A stretch of 64,000 nucleotides of DNA from contig MBPM02000112.1 in the NCBI GenBank assembly GCA_001695595.3, positions 62,001 through 126,000 of the forward strand. The letters run 5' to 3'. Source of the DNA: Plasmopara viticola (lineage: Eukaryota; Oomycota; Peronosporomycetes; Peronosporales; Peronosporaceae). A program made the translations under genes and the position numbers. Under the pieces are notes generated by a model, which worked only from the letters and a program-made list of their open reading frames with translations, was not told where the DNA came from and made no database searches. Positions 57,181 through 64,000 of the stretch are shown one piece after another (positions within the stretch are counted from its first letter, which is position 1; every line of letters starts with the position of its first letter).

Positions 57181-58590
57181 TCAGCGGCAGCAGGAAAATG
57201 GGTTGCTTTTTTTATTCATTTCCTTGACAACATGGGGTAACTGATTTTTTTCCGAACACGGCGTGTCGTATATAACGTTAGCTTCACGCTCATCAAGCTG
57301 AACAGATCGTGTGAGTTCTATTTTTGATGATTCCGAATCATAAACACGATACCCCTTCGCGTTTTCAGCATTTCCAAGAAGCATACACTTATAGCTCTTA
57401 GGGTCAAGCTTTGTTCTTTTAGTGCTGTCAACGTGAGCATATTCTTGGGACCCAAACCCACGCAGCGGTTCCATTCATGGTTTCTTTCTTAGACTTCCTT
57501 CGCACGGCGTCGTGTCTGATCGTTCGGTGTTCACAGATCTATTAATCAGATAGACTGCAGTGCTTACAGCTTCCGCATACCAAACCATTGACATGCCCTT
57601 GTAATGAAGCTTGCTTCTTGCCTTTTCTATGATAGTGCAATTCATCCGTTCCGCTACACCATTTTGTTAAGTGCTATAAGGTACAGTTTGTTGATGCGTG
57701 ACACCATCCCGAGAGCACATAGCTGCGACTTTCTTGTTCACGAATTTCGTTTCATTGTCAGAACGAATGCATCTGATTTGCTCTCCCCATTACTTTTTTG
57801 AAATTCATCACAGTCATCATAGTCGGCGAGATTCGCTGCGACCTCACCCTTACTTCTCAGGAAGTAAACAGATATAAAACGTATGAAATCATCCACAAAT
57901 GTAAGTACATGTCTGGCTTCTCTTTTTGATACCGTTTGCATGGGTTCCATCACATCCTTATAAATTAACTCCGAAACAACCGATGCCTTGGATATTGATT
58001 GCGATACGGTCTGCTTACCTTTCATACATTCACTGCATATAGTTTTAATGCCACGGCGTTAAGCTGGCTACCATGCGCGACATGCTTAGTTTTGACCATA
58101 ACGCTCTCGCGTGTGTGCCCATGCGCGCGTGCCACATCTCCCACCGATTGTCAGCATTGCCGTACTCTACAAAGCGCGCTTTCGTCCTTGCAATCAAGGA
58201 CGAAAGCTCTGCTGATCTTTTTACCCGGAACTAAACCCTTATTCTTGCCCCCGATAACACATGAAAATTGCTGAAAGTCCACACGCAAAACACGTTCCGC
58301 AAGTTTTCCCACCGATAGCAGCCGTCTATCGAGTCCTGGAATGTAACATAACATCTAGCATCCTGATGTGCTTACCGTCCATACTAGTCAGCTTAACAGT
58401 TCCATTACCAAGAACACGCAATTCTGCAATGGTCACATTGATGCCCAAGATTGTATCATCAAAATCAAATAGGTCTTCACGGTATGGAGTCATATGCGAT
58501 GTCGCATCGCTATCGATCAGCCGGTCATCTAACTGATTTTTGCCAACAGCGAATACGGCGTCTTCATCAGTGCTATTGCTTCCACCTGGG
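57181..58590 (-). pseudogene. Copia protease, integrase and linker (decayed)
   Basis: On the minus strand near 58560-58350 is the protease-type IDSDATSHMT (usual D-S-G/A-A-T-x-H) and the following LLDFD...VTIAELRVLG region. 58025-57738 has CMKGKQT (integrase zinc region end) and YKDVMEPMQT followed by LTFVDDFIRFISVYFL (integrase core first Asp). 57474-57181 has LRGFGSQEYAHVDS and KSYKCMLLGNAENAKGYRVYD, the integrase C-terminal region. Many stops separate the parts. Confidence 0.85.
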
Positions 58591-59320
58591 CAGTTTCACT
58601 TTATGTGCCCAACTCGATTACACTTTAAAGCACTTTTCTTGATTTCACCTTTACTCTTCCTTGGACCGTAATCTTTTCGTCCACGTCCACGATTGCTTTT
58701 AGGCTGCTCACCGCTTCCGTGAACAGGAAACGCTTTCTCCGTCGTCTTCTTCTTTTGCAACCGCTTATGCTCTTTCAACAGCTTCTCCTTGATCTCGATC
58801 ACCGTGATTTCCTTGGCGTTTTCCACAATCGACACAATCAGCTCATAATTTTTCGGGAGACTGCTCAGCAATACCACTCGCTGTCGCGATTCGTCATTAG
58901 GCTCTCCAAGTGACTGAAGTCTGACAACACATTCGTCAAACGCATCTAGATGCTTGGACAAAGTCGAGCTACTCTAATTTATGAACTTATGCAAGTGGTG
59001 CATCATCTCGACACGATTGTAAGTGGTACGATCGTAAAACTCTCGTAGAATGCTTCAAGCTTGCGTAGTCGTCGATGCAGACCGAATCTTGGTCTGATGC
59101 TGTAGCGCGATACCCTGAGAAATGGTCCCCAGTACCTTAACGTCGTTGAAAAGCCAAGTTTTTGTCATCTTCTCTTCCCTCTTGACGATTTGAACGTACG
59201 CCAACAACCCTTTCGCGCCAGCGTCATGCGCATACTAAACACCCAGTGGAAGTAGTTTTCACTGCCTAAGAGGACTTCGGTTTGCTTGGACGTCGTAGCT
59301 GTGAGGGTGAAGCGTGCTGG
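58590..59320 (-). pseudogene. Copia gag (decayed)
   Basis: The minus strand reads ENYFHWVFSMRMTL near 59260 (typical W...M...L gag start), then HLDAFDECVVRLQSLGEP and VVLLSSLPKNYE (58961 onward), a Lys-rich segment and a zinc knuckle remnant KCNRVGHIK. Stops interrupt it near 58975 and 59050. Confidence 0.8.
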
Positions 59321-59349
59321 GTAGATTTCTTAGTGCGACTATTAAATTG

Positions 59350-59590
59350 TTGGTTTGTTGGTAAAAACCGAAGTGGTTATATCTAGGTCCTTGGTTTGCT
59401 ACCCTGTGCTACATCTAAGCCTATCCGTCTAGATCATTCTAGAAAGCTTCTACAAGCAATCTTATCTATCTAGACCAATAAACGACTACCACTATGTCCG
59501 TAATTAATATCCGTAACCATGATAGTAATTGTAAACATTACTGTAATAGTTGTGACGTCATCCACGCATATCCAGCGATGTATCCCCACA
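59350..59590 (-). repeat. Right LTR (5' LTR of the minus-strand copia element)
   Basis: It is a diverged copy of 55141-55355, with an extra stretch around TCTAAGCCTATCCGTCTAG. As the element is on the minus strand, this LTR would have carried the promoter. Confidence 0.85.
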
Positions 59591-62500
59591 CACGGGCAGT
59601 ACGAACGTATCAGACCAATCAGTCAATTTGCTAATTAATCAAAAGCTGTATGTATTGGCATTACAGGCTTAAGATCTTAGCCAGTATCAAGAAACGATGA
59701 TTAAGCTCAACCTGATCTTCAATGTGCTTTAGCCCTAGATGGTGAAATCCTATCCGGATCACCCATTTTTTTAAAGCATAAATTATAGAAATAGATTTCG
59801 ATATAGCACTGTTACCAAAGCACAGATAAAAATAGAAGGCAAATGGAGATTAGTGTGAAGTAGATTGGAAAGCTAGTGTGCAATCTTGTTGCCCTACAAA
59901 ATACGACCACGCTCAATGCGAGCAGTTAAAAAAATTATATTGCGAGCTGTTGAGGCTCGAAGGCGTGCGTTTAGTCTGGTTTGGTGATAGAACTGTCACT
60001 TTAACGACTTGACAATGAAAACCATTAGGGAATCTTGCACCTATGTCGAGCCAACTCGCAAGATGTTCACTTGTGGTCAGGAAGCGAGAATAAGAAACGA
60101 TCTGATTGAGCTGACCGGCATGGTCGTCGGCAGTTTTTTCTTATTAAATCATGGCTTAGGATTTGATGGTTGCAGAACAAAGAAACAAGGTGTTCGTCGT
60201 GTCTGTGACGTACGGCATGAGTCGGTAATGAAAGTTGATCAGATAATGAAGTTGCAGTGTCTGATATTCATATTATACGGGATGTGGCAATAGGTAAAAA
60301 GCACAGCCGGTGTTATTACTAGCTTCCTTTGAGCATATACTTTGATACGCTACTAAGAAAGTCTGATCTACCTACATAAAAATTAAAGATGTAAGGTATC
60401 ATGTCTAGATCAACAATTCGGTCTTGTTTGATAATTTAGTCGACTTGATGGATCCCGGGTGTTACGGGAGCTTAATTGCTCGGCATCAATTCAATAAATA
60501 CTTAGATCTAATCCACACTTCATGTCGAATGAATCGTTACGTGGAGCTGAGATTTCATTTTTAACATCTAGCTTCACATACGATTAAAATAGATTAAAAT
60601 GGTGACTCTCGGTGGCCAACCATCACGTGACTATGATGTTTGTTAAAGGACAAAAACCTTGCCATAATTCTAGTAACCCAATGAGTTGCTTAATATTATA
60701 TGATAAAAGATAAGAAACAAAATCAAACTTCATATGTATATCAAACTTCAAATCGCATTCTATTGCACACCTCGAATTAAATAAGAAGAAATACCTTGCT
60801 TTGTTAATTGAAAGATGCCGTCCATATATTTCTGCTCGTACAAGCTCGAAAAGCTGAGCCTGTATTCGTATATGCTCTGCATCTGCCCAGCTATAGAGCT
60901 TTAATTAGACCGCAAAAATATTGTCTTTGGAAGTACTGTTGGCAGCGGTAATGCTGGGATAGCTTTGACGGCTATAATACCTACATACTCTCCGACATAT
61001 TTGCTAGACATCGGAATATCATCGTATTTTCTGCATTGTTAGTCTTTCGCCTCAGAGCGACCAATCATGTCACATTGGTGAAATGCAAGCAATCATACCA
61101 ATTAGGACTCAAAAGCTGAGTAGCCAATACTTTCGCTGCAGGTCGCTACTAAGAGCACCATTTCACACGGTGCTTCCAGCTTTTTGCTGTTTATAGCAAC
61201 GACTCGGGCCAAATATGCCATTTCCACTATATGTTGAGAAAAGCCATTGACTTATCATGGCATGTCGTTGTCTAGATGTTAACCACTTCACCTTGCACTT
61301 TCACCAAAGACGAAAATACGCATAAAGAGCTCTAGACTGACATTGTTATACATGCCTGACAAATCTTTTTGCCAAAGAGCTTTTGAGCCTGCTTACGTGG
61401 CTAGCCCTTCACTCAATAAGCACACTGAGTTTTTCAGGCTTGTATTCAAATGGCTTTAAATTTACTTTTCGCGAAGAAAAACACTATAGGGTAAAAAGGG
61501 GCGATCTCAGTGCCGTCTCTACGGATGTATACCACAAATCAAAAAATACACAAAAGTATAAACTGGTATCTTCATTTGGCAGTACTCAGCTGCCTGGTCT
61601 GAAGCAAGACAACTCGCATACATTCAACCTCTTTAAGTCGCGGTTACGCGCACCGGTGGCACGATCCGAGACGTTAATAATGACGCCAATTCGTTTGACA
61701 AAGCCAGAATAGGTGTTTACTGAAGACTTTTTCTGATGCTTACGAAAGCATCGTGGAGCTAGCTTTTTCAACCACACTCGCTCTGTCGCTAGCACACTGT
61801 CAACCCATTCAGTCCATAGTTAACATCCACATGCAACTCACGGATCACTTCTTCGTGCGAGCGCGACGACGCTTGGCTCAGCACACCACCCTCCATACTG
61901 ACAAGTGAGTGCGAAAGGCTTTGACCGGTATTTAGCGACAGCGACGACGTAGCTGTAATGTTATGTCGCTAGAACACATTACGAATCTTGAGTTTGAAGA
62001 CGACGCTCGTAAGAGAGGCAGAGCAAGTGGGGCTTGGATTCAATATCATATTGATATAAGAGTGGGGCACGAGGTGTTGTGTCACCACTAGTGTAAGCTT
62101 ATTTATGCTTTATTTGCAAAAAAGAGCGAAATGGTATGGTGCGGGGGTCAAAATATCCGCACTTGTCGTTGCCTGTACTAAAAAGGCAATCTAAAATAGG
62201 AAGTAATTCGCGATTAAAACAAGCTGAGCTGTCAAATATCTGCGTGTACACCTATTTTCAAAACGATGTACAACATGACGGGTGTAAACTGTACAGTTTA
62301 CTGGATTGACAATTTTAGCGGTCAGTACGCCTGTAGGAGTGGTTCATGATGCCACCAGGACTATCATATGTCCCAACAACGCTTAACCATTTGGTCTTGC
62401 AATTTTTTTCTAACATTAACCAAACATATTATGACAAGATCCGTCGAAGTCGCCATGAAGAGGTTCATATAGATCATCTGTAACATGCCGCTGGGAAAAT

Positions 62501-62840
62501 AATTAGGGAGCCGCTTACTCCCAAGACTTTCCGTTAACCCCCCCCCCACACCCCGCTTTTTATAGTACCCCCCGATTTCCAAATTCAGGGCTAAAAACCC
62601 CTTTAATTAACGTTGATTGGCTGCAGCAGCCAGAAATATTTGTAAGATTTTAAACATAAACCTTTCAATATTAATATACATTGCGGCTGATAAAGCTTTT
62701 AAAAATTTCATCGCCTCCAATGATACAGCTCTGCGACGATGCAAATGCTCCGCGCCTCGATCGTGCTTGTGCGAATATGAGCACCGTTTGACCCATCCGC
62801 CGATTGTAATTGCTCGGTACTGGATAGCGAGCTAAGTAAG
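59591..62840. other. Gene-poor stretch with possible minus-strand coding relics
   Basis: Most of this 3.2 kb shows nothing. Around 62050-61790 the minus strand is open over about 55 codons and reads SLVSMEGGVLSQASSRSHEEVI then RELHVDVNYGLNGLTV, which looks like real protein; it then breaks, and 61795-61586 continues in another frame. No domain is recognised. A C-rich run lies near 62539-62556. Confidence 0.3.
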
Positions 62841-63050
62841 GCAGTAGAAGGCGAAATAGTACTGTTTTCACCGCCTAACAAACTCTGCAGGAAACAGATC
62901 CAGGCTCGTCGTTTCATCCAAGCAGACAAAGGAAAAACCTTCACCAGTTGCCTCAACATAAAACAGTCCCTTGATTTCACCGGGCAATAAAAAGCGTACA
63001 GACGGCATGCCATCCAGCAAATGTATTCTCCACGTAGCTTGCCAATGTTG
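62841..63050 (-). pseudogene. Short minus-strand coding-like segment, unassigned
   Basis: One minus-strand frame runs open from about 63060 to a TGA at about 62860 and reads GMPSVRFLLPGEIKGLFYV then GFSFVCLDETTSLDLFP. It lacks its own clear start and could be the last exon or relic of an unknown gene. A competing frame (63013-62708) starts with ATG but has poor composition. Confidence 0.25.
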
Positions 63051-63515
63051 CTGTCTTTATAGTACTGCAGCGATACAGAACTCTCCTGTAGTTACTTTCG
63101 TTCTCATAATCAGTACAAAATATTGCGGTTGTCTAAAAACTCTCTGGTTGATTCATATTTTCGCAAACTAGACTCTTATTCGTATACGTACATGACATTT
63201 GCCTGCTTGTAAAGCCAGCCACTGCGCACCAACTCTCGGTCAATACGTACAGACGACGAGCTTCCTATCGATCTTTGCGAGTCGTTGTTCGAACATCGAC
63301 ATTGATTAGGCCCGCACCAGGCGCTCAGTCAAGTGTTGAGTATTCTTTAAACCCTATCGTCTTTCATGTATATCGTACTATATACGCCACTTAATTGTAT
63401 ACCGGTAGATACCGAAAGCTCGCTATTTGGATAACTCACGACTTGCCCGCAAACTTCGCAATTTAAAACGAGACATAAGACCAAAGGTTCTTTCGTGTTC
63501 CGACAATCTTTACGG

Positions 63516-63532
63516 TCACTTTCACCACATTT
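63516..63532 (+). promoter_or_regulatory. Initiator-like element before the third PX gene
   Basis: TCACTTTCACCACATTT matches the oomycete initiator plus flanking T-rich box and ends 18 bases before the ATG at 63551. Confidence 0.5.
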
Positions 63533-63550
63533 CTCATTTTTTTGTCAGCC

Positions 63551-64000
63551 ATGACATCTGTCAACAGGAAGCTAGCGAAGCGTCTGGTACTACCTGCTAG
63601 TGCTGTGTGGATGGAGCACCTTGCACTGGAAATGACCGTATGCGCGAGCAAGAAGATAAAGCTTTTCAAGCGCCGAAGTACAATATACGAATTACAGATG
63701 ACAAAGGTGCGCACTAAAAACCGGCAGCCTGAGTCCTGGACAATATCACACACATTCGATGAGTACCGTGCGCTGCAGCAGCGGCTAATTAAAGTACTTC
63801 AACGCGGCCACAAGTGCAACGCTGAGTGCAAATGGCTTATCAATGTTGTCAAGAATTATTTTCCCAAGGCTTCGATTTTTGGCAACAATTACTCTGGTAC
63901 GGTCGAGAGCCGGCGGCTGTCTCTGTTGCGTCTCATGGTGACTGTAAAGTCATCGCTTATTAATCACGGCAATACCGGCTGCTTCATCCTCCGCGAACAT
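63551..64000 (+). CDS. PX-family protein, third paralogue, truncated by the window end
   Basis: The frame is open for 150 codons from the ATG to the window edge; an in-frame TAA lies upstream at 63476 with no ATG between. It aligns with the PX part of the 8799 and 43534 proteins: WTISHTFDEYRALQQRLIK (63-81), HKCNAECKWLINVVKNYFP (87-105, with Cys89 and Cys93) and LMVTVKSSLINHGNTGC. By analogy a RING-H2 finger should follow beyond residue 200, but that part is outside the window. The inferred role is phosphoinositide binding and, if the RING is present, ubiquitin ligation. Confidence 0.82.
   Translation, partial: MTSVNRKLAKRLVLPASAVWMEHLALEMTVCASKKIKLFKRRSTIYELQMTKVRTKNRQPESWTISHTFDEYRALQQRLIKVLQRGHKCNAECKWLINVVKNYFPKASIFGNNYSGTVESRRLSLLRLMVTVKSSLINHGNTGCFILREH

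Larger units (their letters stand above)
55141..59590 (-). mobile_element. Decayed Ty1/copia LTR retrotransposon
   Basis: Two related LTRs (about 55141-55355 and 59350-59590) flank remnants in the copia order on the minus strand: gag, protease, integrase, RT, RNase H (right to left). All coding parts contain stops or frame changes. The left LTR lacks about 25 bases present in the right one, and the two differ at many positions, so the insertion is old. GGCAG occurs just outside both ends and may be a target duplication, but the exact ends are uncertain. Confidence 0.9.

Noticed and set aside
1..64000. CRISPR arrays, rRNA genes, prokaryotic operons
   Set aside because: There are no regularly spaced short identical repeats, no rRNA-like sequence, and the genes are clearly eukaryotic.

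Overview
This window looks like nuclear DNA of a plant-pathogenic oomycete (Peronosporales, i.e. a Phytophthora or downy-mildew type genome). The supporting signs are intronless genes with oomycete-type initiator motifs (YCAYTYY plus a flanking T-rich box) 20-50 bases before the ATG, an L1-type LINE with a zf-RVT tail, a decayed Ty1/copia element, a PX+RING protein family, a PH/EF-hand/pyrophosphatase fusion and a polytopic membrane protein of a kind I recall from Phytophthora. Low-GC, heavily decayed intergenic DNA would suit a downy mildew. I cannot name the species.

Layout. 0-4 kb: GC-richer remnants and a 5'-truncated, decayed LINE on the minus strand. 3.9-5.0 kb: two minus-strand units of a dispersed repeat that carries a tRNA-Leu(CAG)-like head. 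8.8-14.6 kb: a compact island of three co-directional plus-strand genes, PX+RING, PH+EF-hand+inorganic pyrophosphatase, and phosphatidylinositol-phosphate kinase (PIPK). 14.8-24.1 kb and 28.4-29.6 kb: arrays of the tRNA-headed repeat, mostly head to tail, with two points where orientation flips. 25.4-27.3 kb: a minus-strand SulP/SLC26 anion transporter with STAS domain. 29.6-43.4 kb: gene-poor DNA with an exact 121-bp tandem duplication, a long hairpin, a complex fold-back, a LINE-like fragment and a possible old LTR pair. 43.5-44.8 kb: a second PX protein whose RING has decayed. 47.4-50.8 kb: three tandem copies of the membrane protein gene, two decayed and one intact. 55.1-59.6 kb: a decayed copia element between two diverged LTRs. 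63.55 kb to the end: the start of a third PX-family gene, cut by the window.

The three neighbours at 8.8-14.6 kb all carry domains tied to phosphoinositide lipids: PX and PH are typical binders, and PIPK makes PI(4,5)P2. A shared membrane-lipid theme is therefore possible but not shown. Three PX-family genes in about 55 kb, all on the plus strand and separated by transposon debris, suggest local duplication followed by repeat invasion, with the middle copy losing its zinc ligands.

Start codons. Several long open frames begin at GTG or TTG. For this eukaryote I moved the starts to the first in-frame ATG: pyrophosphatase 10496, PIPK 12598, SulP 27328 (minus), membrane protein 48906.
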